A DNA stretch of 64,000 nt from Latrodectus hesperus (Eukaryota > Arthropoda > Arachnida > Araneae > Theridiidae): contig CM075860.1 of assembly GCA_037975125.1 (NCBI GenBank), positions 45,295,673-45,359,672 on the forward strand. The letters are read 5' to 3'. Below the pieces are notes generated by a model. It worked only from the letters and a program-made list of their open reading frames with translations. It made no database searches and was not told the origin of the DNA. The first letter of the stretch is position 1. Every line of letters starts with the position of its first letter. The position numbers and the translations under genes are program-made. Positions 15,861 to 26,955 of the stretch are shown here, piece by piece.

Positions 15861-17281
15861 CTGAAGGATACACATTCACCGTTAGTAAAAGGCATACATT
15901 CACACAAGCAGTCCTTCCCACAATTCCTTATGAGAAAAATAATACTTCAAGTACGACAAAAATCGCGCGAAAATACAGCTCCTCAGTAATTCCAAAGTTA
16001 TTCATAAGGAGGATTCTTAAAAGTAAAATAAAGTTAAAAAATAAATAAATAAAATTATAAACATTGATTATATTTGAATGCATACAACAGCACTTAATTT
16101 TAAAATAAACATAAATAGTTTATACAATTGGCTCTACAATTTTTATCAAAAGATAAGGATTTTCTTTACATCTGTTAAATTTTGTGAAATATGTGTATGT
16201 GAACATAATATTTTAACATTTGTGATTATAATATAAAATTATAATTGCAAACAAATTACAAGATATATATTAAGATATTGTAAATGCATTATGAAATATA
16301 AAATACATTTTTACAGAAACTTCATTATGTATTGACTAAACGGACCCCAATATTTATATAAAAACTAACACACATGCATAAGATTTTACTAGGAAATAAC
16401 TGTTAAAAACCATTATACACATTATGAAACATTTTTAAAATAAAATAATTTCAATGACAAAAATGCTTATTTTAGATTTTCAATTTTTTTAAAACATCTA
16501 AAGTTTGATTGATAATTGAAATTCTATGAACTCTTAGATCACGAAACGAGTATGATAAATTAATTATACGGAATACATAATAAATAAAGCAAATTTTCAT
16601 CTACAGTAGCTATTGAATTCGGTTTCTTCTATCAGTATTGATCCATTTAAGTTCTCATGACATTGGCTTTACATTTCAGTCGATGGGATCTTTAAATATA
16701 TATTACAGGCATTTAAAATTCTTGAAAGAAAAGTAAATATAAAGAATTTACTAATTAACATTCTATAAGAAATAGTAAATTTAAATTATATGAAATCCAA
16801 TGATGTAATGTTTTCTCATATCAATTATTTTCCCTTTTTTTCCTGCTATTTAAATAGTTATATTAATCGATGCACATTTCAATGGTATTAACAACTTTAG
16901 AATAGAAATACTTATTAAATACTTTATAGCTATGACTACTAATTAAATGTCCACTCTGTATTGTATGTTGAACTCATTATCAAGATCAATAGTTATAATT
17001 TTGAACAATAACACTAAACAGAAAGACACTTAAATGTCTTTCTGCTTAGTGTTATTGTTCAAAATTATATAATGAACACTTCAGGTTCAACAGATCTAAT
17101 ATGTTCATATCTACATCTTGTACGTAGCACATAGTTCGTTTTGTAATATATATAATATGTCAATACCTAATAAACGTGACTTCAACTTTAAGAATTAACA
17201 GTTCAACGTAAAAAAAGAAATTAAAATTTAACTAAATTGAAAAAATAATTATTTTCATAAAATATAAAATAAATGTCTTAC
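15861..17281 (-). other. Intron 1 of sDscam cassette 2
   Basis: AT-rich intron of 1.4 kb. Apart from the long hairpin at 16995-17068 nothing is recognisable. Confidence 0.65.
16995..17068. repeat. Long near-perfect hairpin in intron 1 of cassette 2
   Basis: Two 34-base arms (16995-17028 and 17035-17068) are reverse complements with one mismatch, separated by the six-base loop CTTAAA. The core words are AACACTAAACAGAAAGACA and its complement. It lacks the flanking duplication I would expect of a MITE. An inverted duplication or a small-RNA precursor are both possible. Confidence 0.7.
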
Positions 17282-17342
17282 CGTTCATGAAACTGCTGAG
17301 AGTAAGAAGAGTGATGCCAATCATCCTGCATGCGTTGTTCAT
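17282..17342 (-). CDS. sDscam: sDscam cassette 2, exon 1 (signal peptide)
   Basis: A 61-nt exon encoding MNNACRMIGITLLTLSSFMN plus one base, joining exon 2 in phase 1 through a GTAAGA donor. The hydrophobic stretch IGITLLTL is the signal-peptide core. An internal in-frame ATG seven codons in could also serve as start. The sequence is unrelated to the leaders of the other cassettes, but position, length class and phase are the same. Confidence 0.8.
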
Positions 17343-17496
17343 ATTTGGAGATTTACCAATCGCTTTCGGATGGGTGTTTCTTAAGCTTCAAAAAGTCGAC
17401 CTCTTAGCACGAGTTTTGCATCCTGAAGTGTGAATACTGATATTCTTATGAAGGTTAAAACACACAACTGATTTCGTGTGAATGCCAATAATATAT

Positions 17497-17576
17497 GATG
17501 GCGTCAGTTTAACTCACTTGAGTCACAACACTGAACAGGAAGCGCCCTCACGCGACATGCTTGAGTACTAAAAAAG
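17497..17576 (-). promoter_or_regulatory. Conserved promoter block of sDscam cassette 2
   Basis: About 155-235 bp upstream of the start codon. The plus strand reads GATGGCGTCAG, AACTCACTTGAGTC, TGAACAGGAAGCGCCCTC, GACATGC and GAGTACTAAAAAAGAACT. Spacing and wording match the block before cassette 3 almost throughout. AGCGCCCTC (17541-17549) is identical to the central word of the common CTCF motif. No canonical TATA box is obvious between this block and the start codon. Confidence 0.65.
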
Positions 17577-20227
17577 AACTTCTAAAGGATTTCAATATTT
17601 AATTACTATAGTATGAACACTTCAGGTCATAAAATTGAAAAACAAACAAGTTCAATAAATTTCTCACAAATAGCGTAATTTTATTCGTGATATGCTTTTC
17701 CCATGGAACGGTATCCTCACAGTTCTTCAGAAACCGACATTCAAGTAGTATCTATGATTAATCCTTATAAATGAAACCTTTATTCTGTTTGTACGAGGAA
17801 TTTTCGCCCGGATTTAATGGTAAATGGAATGGAGTGAAATTACCTTAAAGTGAGTCTTTAGTCATTCATTTAGATGTTAGTCTATATTTAGATGTTATTT
17901 TTATGCTAGTCAATAATATATACAGGTGTTAATATATCATATCACAATGTTAATTTTTATTTAATTTAAACTACAGACTCATTTCAAAGTCTTGATTATA
18001 GCGATGTAATTAAATAAAACCATAGTAAAAACTGGTTTGTTTACTCAATAAATTTGCTTATGTCATCATAAAATTAATTTAAAGGATGTAACATTGTTCC
18101 GTAACTCTGCTCACTTCAAGAACGAAGGTGTGTGCTTCTTTCCCTCCTTTTAATATTGTAATCTGTGCGTAACAGTTGGTATTAGAAAGAGATTTGTACA
18201 GCACCAAATCATCCTTTTATTTTTATTTCTCTTATAATCTAATATTAAAGAAACATTTTCTTCCATATTTGAAAAAGTGTTATTTTTTCCTTTCCATCAA
18301 ACTTGTTTACACTTTTCCGATTGCACCACCAATTTGAATGCATTGGAACAAGGATAAAAAAAAAGAAAAAGACTCCACTTCAATACTTAATATTTTCGTA
18401 TCTAAAGAAGATTTTGAAGCATTGTATATGTCATTCAGTATATTTTTAGCTGATCAGAAATCGTTTCATGGTACAAAAAAATTCTGAACAAAACTAATTA
18501 AACATCATGAAAGCTAGTAAATATCGTTAATTTTCCAAACAGTACATTTTCCTCGAAATCTAGATACCCGTCTACTTTTGGTTGGTCCGCTCATTGAATA
18601 TTATATGTTGAATTTGCAATAAGAAATATTTAAGGAACAAATATGTTACTAGCTATAACATACGAAAGCAGGCCATTTAAAGGGTCTCACATAAGACTAT
18701 TATATTTTCATTTTTCCTGAATGATTAGAACTTCAAAAAACTGTTTCATTTTTTAAAAATGATTTCACGATTTTTTTAAGTATGTATTTTTGCCGTGTTA
18801 CTTAATAAACTAATTTCAATTTATACAAATAAAAAATTTTCGTCTTCACATTTGGAACCAGTTAAAAATGTAATCTCTTACACAGCAGTGATATTGTATC
18901 TTTATTTTGTTGTTTCGATTTACAAACTCTGCGCAAGATACGTATGTGAAATCTGTAGACAATCTCCATTGTACAAGAAAGTGTTTACACTGTTTCCAAT
19001 GCATCACCCATCCTTTCCAAGCAGTTATATTCTCACTTAACTGTTAGTTAAAAGGGTGGGGTAAGTTTGCATATTTATGCATCCATAAATACGATTGTGG
19101 TTACAAACAATTGTAAATTAAATAAAACGATTTAAAAATTCGAAAACATTTTACTATATAATGTATCCAGAAAAAGTATGCATAAACATGTCGGGTTTAA
19201 ACTAGCTTAACCCCATAAGGGGATGAATCATAAGTAATTTTTATCATAAGTAGAGTTTTTTTTCAGTTTTTTTATGTAATACACACATGTTATGAATGGA
19301 AAGACTGCACAGCTGTATAAGCGTTATAAAATTCTCCATTTTTCATACAATAGTATAGGGATCAAACTGAGTCATTCATAAGAATAAGCAAATGTCAAAA
19401 ACATAAAAAGAAATTAAATTTACAGGAGTATATACTGTTTAGTGATTATCTTCTATCACCCGACATTCTTTAATTATGAAATACTGAGGAATAGAAACAA
19501 ATCAAGTGTTTAACGGGTAAAACATTAAAAACTTGAAGCTGAAATTAGAAAATGAATTTAAAATGTCGCCGTTTCGTTTTGTTAATTTTTTTAAATATTT
19601 CCGTTAAAAGTTTTCCATCTAATATTTAATTTACATTTACTCGGGTTTATTCGTTCAATAAAGTTATTTTCCAACAACTTCACTTCGAAATCAGCCCTTG
19701 GAGGAAAGCCGGACGCATTCACTTAAGATTGCTAAAAAGTTCGATTGAAAATATGAATACGGTTGTAAGATTTAAAAAGGAATAAATTAAGGGATAACAT
19801 AATCTGTTTCTAATTATGTTATCGCATTTAAGAAGATATTCAGATAATATAAACTTAAAATCGTTAACAACAAATCATGTGCCTTATTATATTTTGTGAA
19901 ATATGGTGTTAATATTGGTTGAAAGCATTATTTTTAAGACTTGTCATTGTCTACGCTATAAAACGTTTTATAACTCACCGTTTTCATACAGAAATTTCAC
20001 ATTTCTTAAAAAATGAAAGGCAAAGAAGAAATTTGTGATGAATATTAACACACAGTTTCAAACAGCTCATTCAACAATTCGAGGAAACTGATAGTTTGGA
20101 AAAATTTTTCCAATAGGGTATCCGTTACAAACGAATCGTGGAACAAGTTTATTAAATGATTAACTTCATCGTACGATTACCGAGAAGTATGGTTTACATA
20201 AAACACAATTCACTGTATTATGAAACA
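17577..20227. other. Spacer between cassettes 1 and 2, left part
   Basis: AT-rich with no supported gene. The frame at 18795-19040 has no recognisable domain and no splice partner. Confidence 0.55.
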
Positions 20228-20239
20228 GTGTCTCAAAGA

Positions 20240-20403
20240 GTGCCTTAGTCTTGGCTTCGGTTCAACAGTTCGTAGGTTCGAATCCCACCTTGGGCATGGA
20301 TGTTTGTAGTGGTTCGGAATCCACTTTAAACCGTAGGTCCCGGTCTAATTAGCCCTCGTGTGGAAAAAATGACCGTTGAGCGACAAACAAAATTGACAAA
20401 CTT
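20240..20403 (+). mobile_element. tRNA-derived SINE, 5'-truncated, with target-site duplication
   Basis: GTAGGTTCGAATCCCACC is a near-perfect tRNA B box; the A-box end seen in the sister copy at 42524-42703 is partly lost. The body (CGGAATCCACTTTAAACCG, then TTAGCCCTCGTGTGG) matches that copy closely. The 12-bp repeat GTGTCTCAAAGA flanks it at 20228-20239 and 20404-20415. Confidence 0.85.
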
Positions 20404-20674
20404 GTGTCTCAAAGAATTACGATTGTTAAAAATTTGATATTTGACTAAACCGTAAGCAATCGCGAAAAGGTATATAGCTTTCGTTATAGCCATGAACATT
20501 TTATCTACTGATTGAGTATGAATGGTCATAACTTTCGAAACAGAACTAGAAGAAAATGATATACTTAAAATATGCAAATATACAAGAATCCACGCATTGG
20601 TTATAAAATTGGAAGAAATGTATTAAAATATTGAAGAAACCATATCAATGTTTCCTTACCCTTCCCTCTTGCAG

Positions 20675-20960
20675 GTCTCTTAATCTAAAAGGTTAGAGCG
20701 TTGTTCTTATCACTGGAAGATAATCGGTCAGTTCCAACTTGAACAAAGATCCATAGTGCTCCTTAAGGTCGATGCATCATGTTAAGTAGGTCGTGGTAAC
20801 AATTTCCATCCGATGAAGTGATGTATCTTGGGCTGTCCCGTTAAGTATTGGAGGTCTTCAGCTTGATCCCTGGTGATGAATGATGAAGATTCCCACTCAA
20901 TAGATTCCATGTAATGGATAAAACCCAATACTGGATTTGATTCAGGGAAGTAAGCTCACT
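20675..20960 (+). mobile_element. Probable degraded tRNA-derived SINE
   Basis: GGTTAGAGCG followed about 35 bases later by CAGTTCCAACTTG resembles a decayed tRNA A/B-box pair, and the following 200 bp are less AT-rich than the surroundings. No target-site duplication was found, and no second copy is present in the window. Confidence 0.4.
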
Positions 20961-22780
20961 TTTCTTCTTGCGAGGAATCTTTTGGCATGGATAGGAAATC
21001 AGCACAAGAATCGGAATTCATTATTTTCATGCACTAACAGATGGTTTCTCTACATCTTTGCACTTAGAAATGATTTCGTGCGACATTCCTATTCGTGCTA
21101 TTAACGTATTTATGAATCGGGTTATCATTTGTTTATTTATTAAGATACATAACTGAATTTATCTTTACAAGTCTTAACACTTACTGATCTTGCATTTTGA
21201 TTATAAAATTACTAAGCAATTCAAATGCAAAGAGAAGGATTTACTTCATCATCTAAATTCTGCCAATCACTCACACCGACGTAATGAACTAGATGTAATG
21301 AACGCAACGATAAATGGAAGAGTGGATCACTCTTGCTATAAATGATACGAGTGACGTAAACAAGGATAAGATATAATATATTTGCAATGAATTGAATCAT
21401 TAAGTTTTAATATTCTCCAAATGCCATAACTAATTGTATCGTAAAAAAGATATAAAAAGAAAATAATTCATACCTCACATCATAAACACTTCAGCGGACG
21501 ATATACATGAAGTAAGACAAAGAGTAGGGATTTACAATTTTCCTTAAGATTTTTATTTATGATAACCTTATTCATTAAACTACATCATAAGAAATATAAC
21601 GAATCAAAGGCGAATAGATAAACAACAAAATACTCTTCACTTGTTGATTTCTGAATTGACATTTAATAATATTATCAATACCTTAATTCCAATTAAAAAT
21701 GATTTGTATTTCATAGAAAAAATTTCTTGAAATTGATTAAATAAAAAAAACTAATTTTTTTTATATTCCCAACATGACACAGGAAATTATTTTCAAACTA
21801 AAAGCTTCTTTCCGTAGCTATGATTTATGTGAATTCACACAATCAACACATGAACACTTAAAAATCAACGGACATCAAATGCACAAATAGAAAAAATCAA
21901 TTTAGTTATGTACACATTCACTAGAGATAAGAATATGACTTTCTTAAAAGGCAATTAAAAAATCGTACTCTTATTTCCCTTAATTAGAGCATATTTCTAG
22001 AGAATAAATTAGACTTAAACAGAAAAAATAATACAACTCATGGTGAATAATTTTTTTAACATTCAGAATATTTTTCAAATGAATTGTATCCAAGTTCGAA
22101 TGAATTGAATTCGTTCTGTGAATAATACTAGTACACACATAACAAATGCTTCAGTAAGTATCAACAACACAGAATTTTAAGAATTTTTTTCGGTTTTAAT
22201 CCGACGGAGGACCTACGAAAATGGACTTTTGAAGAACATGTCTATTTTATTCAAAACGATCCCTCTTTTATGTTTCTAAACTTTTGAATGTTTTTGAGAA
22301 ATACATAGAACTTATCATCCGTGCGCAATAGCAGTACAATTACATTTTTAATGAGTGAATAGAACATAAAAAGCTTTTGACGTTTCTAGAAGAAGCAAAT
22401 TGGAATAGAGCAGATAAAATTGTAGATACGAGAATGAATGTGTATTGAATAGTTGAAATAATTATGTTTTAATGGATTTCAAAACGTACTTCAGGTCAAA
22501 AGTAGTATAATAAGTGGTGAGGGACTGAGAAAATAAAATAAACTCGATAGAGGTATTAGTATTTCCCAAGGAGGTTTTCATTGTCTCCTCCTTGCAATAC
22601 CAGATGACCTGTTTTTAACTAATTATACACATCATATATTTTGCTCAATGGTAGCAAACCTGCAATAAAGTTTTAATCATAAAATGCTGTAAGAATACAC
22701 ATTTATATTTATAATTGAAAGGAATGGAACAATATCAGTGCTTAATACTCATCAATAAAGAACAATCTTCTGGGACATAC
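20961..22780. other. Spacer between cassettes 1 and 2, right part
   Basis: AT-rich. A small inverted repeat (CAAGGAGG with CCTCCTTG, near 22569-22598) is the only structure noted. No exon, RNA gene or mobile element was recognised. Confidence 0.55.
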
Positions 22781-22951
22781 CCGTGACTCTGAGGACGACG
22801 GTCTTGGTGAGGGGCGATCCGATTCCGTTGGAGACGCTGCACTTGTACAGCCCTTCGTCCTCTTTAGCTACCGAGTTCAGCTTCAGGGTTCCGTTCGGCA
22901 TCAAAGTGCTCATCTCAGAGTTTATCACGGGAGTGAAGTCTGCATTTTTAC
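22781..22951 (-). CDS. sDscam: sDscam cassette 1, exon 4 (second half of Ig2)
   Basis: A 171-nt exon (57 codons, phase 1 to phase 1) encoding GKNADFTPVINSEM, then NGTLKLNSVAKEDEGLYKC and TKTVVLRVTG. It completes Ig2 with the second cysteine. The acceptor chosen (AAAAG before GGTAAA) is the one homologous to cassette 2. An in-frame alternative, TGCAG 12 bases further in, would remove GKNA. The donor is GTATGT. Confidence 0.9.
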
Positions 22952-23727
22952 CTTTTACATAGAAAAGAAATAAAAAACGATTCAATTACAATTGGCATTT
23001 ACAAACAGCAACTATATTTGGAATATTTATGGTATAAATCGTTACAATTCAGCTATTAGCATTTTGCTCATTTCCTATTTGAAATATTTCCTAGAATCTA
23101 TGAAAAATTTTATACATCTAGCTTATATATAAATTTCAAGAAACAACGATCTAAAAAAGTAATCTGTTTTAAATATACCTATTCTAAAATTAATTTCTGT
23201 TTTATATTCTTAAAGTAATTTTCTGAATACCTAGCGCGCTCATTCAAACTCAATAAATTGGTTTTGGATACGCTTTAACCCCTTCCCGAGAAGGTAAGGA
23301 TTTTACAAATCTTCTCGGTGCAAAGTAAAGTCTGCTTGTAATTACGAATCGTCGCTGTCCAGCTAGCATCGAAAGAAGATGCAATCACTCGCCCAACGGA
23401 CGAGTGTCGGCAACTGTATGCTTTCCTCTGTTATTTTGCTTGGAGTTATTGCATCAGTCAGCGACATTTGGAAATTCCATTGTGCTTCAATAAATTGTTT
23501 TCCTTTTATCATCATTTGTTGCTTATTTTTCGAGAAAGAGTGTCCTCTGCGTTATAAGAAACAACTTAATCACTACAATAAAAAAGTTGATGTGACAAGT
23601 TTTCTCAGAGTGCATGTGGGAATTATTAAGACAATCCTTAATTTACAATATATTAGGATTTTGTTGATGTATCAGGAAATATATCGCCACTCAGGCAATC
23701 TTAAGTTTGGAGAGCTTCGAAAAGTAC
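22952..23727 (-). other. Intron 3 of sDscam cassette 1
   Basis: Short intron with a comparatively GC-rich section at 23240-23480. This contains two small inverted repeats: CCGAGAAG with CTTCTCGG at 23286-23318, and CACTCG with CGAGTG at 23386-23406. The long plus-strand frame 23379-23930 runs across the antisense of exon 3 and is not considered a gene. Confidence 0.55.
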
Positions 23728-23847
23728 CTTGTGCTTTCCACCAGGTCGAAGAAGGCATCGGGCTTCCGAATCCATTGCAGTTCAGAAGAACAGAATCTCC
23801 GCTAGAGGCGTCGACGTCGTGCGGGGCGCTCTTCCAGGAGGGGGGAA
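23728..23847 (-). CDS. sDscam: sDscam cassette 1, exon 3 (first half of Ig2)
   Basis: A 120-nt exon, phase 1 to phase 1: VPPSWKSAPHDVDASSG, DSVLLNC with the first Ig2 cysteine, and STWWKAQ. It aligns gap-free to exon 3 of the other two cassettes. The acceptor is CTCCCTAG and the donor is GTACTT, again weaker than the donors of the other exons. Confidence 0.91.
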
Positions 23848-24109
23848 CTAGGGAGAAGCAAATGACATTTCGAATACAGCTGACAAAAAATTTAAGCACG
23901 GATATCAAAAACATAATAAATCATTATTGAATAAAACAATATATTTACCTATATACACATGCGTAAAAGTGAGTTAATTTTTGGACATTCCATCCGAGAA
24001 AAATCTTGATATTTTTCATCCAATACAAAATATAATTGCAAAAGGTTCTGAAATTTCGCTAAATTTTTCGTCGCATGTTCTAAATTACATTAAAAAAACT
24101 TATTCATTA

Positions 24110-24390
24110 CTTAAACTAAACTCCATGGCACGACAGCCCATGTGGGTCAAGGCCTATAGTGCTCAGAACTGTTTTCATAACCGAGGGCCCTGGGGTGCGA
24201 AGCAAATGTCCCTGTTAGGTGGTCAGCCTAACGTTAGACCCCCAGTGTTTAGTTCCCAAGCATGCTTGGTACTCAGTGAATCGACCCACTGAAGGGATGA
24301 AAGGCTGAGTCAACCTTGCCCAGCCCGAGGATCGAACCACGGACCTGTGTCATGGGAGCGTGAAACGCTGCTACTAAGCCACTGGGCTTC
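24110..24390 (-). mobile_element. tRNA-derived SINE with target-site duplication
   Basis: Read on the minus strand it begins GAAGCCCAGTGGCTTAGTAGC (A-box end) and has GTGGTTCGATCC as the B box, then a body related to the SINEs at 13680 and 15066. TATTCATTA flanks it at 24101-24109 and 24391-24399. Unlike its relatives it has no TA microsatellite at its 3' end. Confidence 0.85.
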
Positions 24391-25309
24391 TATTCATTAA
24401 TTAATTAATATAAAATCAAAATTCACACAGATTCACCCATTCAGTCAGAAAACATTCAGATGTTATTTGAAATAAAAGGAAATTGTATTTCTGAATTCAT
24501 ATTTAAGGTTTCTCCTTCTTAAAGTAATATAAAAGAAAGGTTTTCAATTAAAAACTACTGTTTATAAGAAGAGGAGTGAAAATGTAATTAAATTCAACTA
24601 ATTAAGATTCGTCTAAGCTTATATTTTGTGCGTCTCTGCATTTCATGTAGTAAAAAGCGATTAAATTAAGGCTAAGAAATATTTTATTTATGATATTACT
24701 TCCTTAAAGAATAATACATATGATATGATAATGAGTTTAAAATACTTAAAAAGTATTATGTTAAATGCTTTAATGTTTGGCTGATTTTGTGATTTATTCA
24801 ATATAACTTTTGAATAAAAATGCATAAAGAATAAAAAATATATCTATAGTTAAACTACTAGGTTAATATTATAAAAGGGATTTTTCAGTACAAGATGTAT
24901 TCGCCTTATTGTATATGTTTTTAATTAATCAAAGATTTAACACGCAAACTAAGCGAGGAAAATAATTTATTCAAATATCTGAATACCTTCAATCAAAATT
25001 AAGAGTTTAACATTTCAAAAATATTTGCTTAGTTAGCTGAATGAAAATAAATTATTTTTATATAATACTATTAGAACAGTGACAGTACATGAGTCTAATA
25101 CTTGATAATTTCAGATACCTAAAACAACTACTTATCTAGTTAAAAAAAACAATAATGAAAACAATAATATTAAAATATAATAAAGAATATACAAGAATTA
25201 TTCTATTAAAAATAATGAAAATATATTAATATCTGATTTTGCTTTTGAATTTATTAGCATTTTGAATCCAAATTTAACTATTTTTAAAAACATTGAATTT
25301 ATAAACGGA

Positions 25310-25402
25310 TCTTTGTAATCCACTTAAAAATGAAGGCCCCGATTTAACTACCTCTCGCGTGGAAAAATGACCATTCAGCAAAAAACAAATAAAAATGACA
25401 AA
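25310..25402 (+). mobile_element. Degraded SINE 3' fragment
   Basis: The words AATCCACTTAAAAATG, CTCTCGCGTGGAAAAATGACC and CAGCAAAAAACAAATAAAAATGACA follow the order of the SINE body at 20290-20400 with many mismatches. The tRNA-like head is absent. Confidence 0.6.
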
Positions 25403-26661
25403 AAATACTTTTTAATCTGGATGTTATAAAAAAGCATTATCGATATGATAAATTTTGAATTTATGCTACAAAATAAAATTTAGATACACAGATTATAATA
25501 GAATCATATCCTTTTGTTTGTGACGTATTAAATTTGATGTGGAGTAATAATCTTTTTTAGTCTTTTTGTAGCAACCTTTTAACAATTCTATGTGATTACT
25601 CTTTTGAAAACTGTTGGATTTTATGAATACATCTGATGTTACATGAAACATCTGAATTTAATCTTGTATGAATAGAATTTATTCAAGAATGCGCTTTAAG
25701 TGGATCTCAATCATGTGAGAAAAATATTTTTTTTCCTATAATCATCTGAACATGCATGAAATATTACTGAGAATCCAAATATCATTATAGTAGGCTCTTA
25801 ACTGTGTTTCCTTTAAATGAACGTATCATTTGGTTTTATTATTTTAAAAGCCATTATAAGGTTAATCATATGCCCCGAGATTTTAAGTTCGCATTGGCGT
25901 TAGAATGAAACATGTTCCAAATTAAAATATTTTTTATTCTTCTTTTCATTTCAATTTAGAGCAATTGCTTTAATTTCAAAACCGTTTACAAATTGGAGCA
26001 TTTTATCTGCAAGTCTAAATGTGCTTATAATATCCTGCTTATCAATTTTTCTGAAATAGGTGTACGAATTTTAAATCCCTACCTCAGAAAATAACGAGCA
26101 ATAAGCAGATAAATTGGTAAATATTAGAAAATAAAACTTATTTATTATTTCTAATTGAATTGTATAGCAATTACAGGCATGATAGATTCCTTGTAAAAAT
26201 TATAGACACACTGTAGCGAAATTTACTTTTAGTTTAAAATAGTATTATAAGAAATAAACTTTTTAACATGTTTTCAAACAAAGATTTTTTTGCAGTTTTC
26301 AAAATCTTTTGATTTTAAACTAACAATATTAGGAATTATAAATCTAAATTTAATTAATTTATTAAATGCTGATATTTTATCCTCTGCAAAATATATACTA
26401 ATTAATCAATTTATATTTTACATTAAGATAGAAAAGTGATTAATAATTATTTATTTTTACTATATTACGTTAAAATTTTCCAGGAAAAAAGATAAACTGT
26501 AACGTACTATGATGTATGACTAGTAGCCACAATATAAACAATTGTAACTTTACTTTTGTATATTATATGGGTTCACTTAATATTTGTTTTACCCTTTAAG
26601 CAATTCAAGTAACACAGAATATTGGAGGCAAATCGGAGAGTTATTCAGTGATGCTACTTAC

Positions 26662-26955
26662 CTAATACCTCCAGAGCAGCTGTGTACTGGGCTGTCTTGC
26701 CTCCTGAACGCACGACGCACGTGTAGTTCCCAGAATCTTCTTCTGCGAGGGGATCTATGACAAGGTTAGAAATGTCCGTGAAGGACTTGATGTCCACATT
26801 GAATCCTTTGGCCAGCTCTCGTCCGTTGCGGAGCCACTGGAACTCCATCTTGCCGCCTACAGTCGGAGAACACATAACGCTGGCGCGCTTGCCCACCACA
26901 GATTGAGTCGGAAAAGAAAATGGTTGGACTTGCAGAGATTCTCCACCTACACCTA
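26662..26955 (-). CDS. sDscam: sDscam cassette 1, exon 2 (complete Ig1)
   Basis: A 294-nt exon (98 codons, phase 1 to phase 1): GESLQVQPFSFPTQ, ASVMC with the first Ig cysteine, EFQWLRNGREL, NLVIDPL, and EDSGNYTC with the second cysteine; it ends LEVLG. NYT is a potential N-glycosylation site. Acceptor CTTCAG is at 26956-26961 (complement) and the donor is GTAAGT. The N-terminal linker is glycine-rich (VGVGG) where the other cassettes have AEARA or DARG. Confidence 0.93.

Larger units (their letters stand above)
23848..26661 (-). other. Intron 2 of sDscam cassette 1
   Basis: AT-rich intron holding a SINE (24110-24390) and a fragment of another SINE family (about 25310-25402). The rest, including 24400-25300 and 25410-26640, contains nothing I can identify. 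Confidence 0.6.

Noticed and set aside
15574..16048. Long plus-strand frames opposite the Ig1 exon of cassette 2
   Set aside because: They are antisense shadows of a GC-rich exon; the minus strand has the Ig motifs and splice sites.
23379..23930. 183-codon plus-strand frame, the longest in the window
   Set aside because: Its second half is the antisense of sDscam exon 3 and its first half has no domain, signal or splice evidence.
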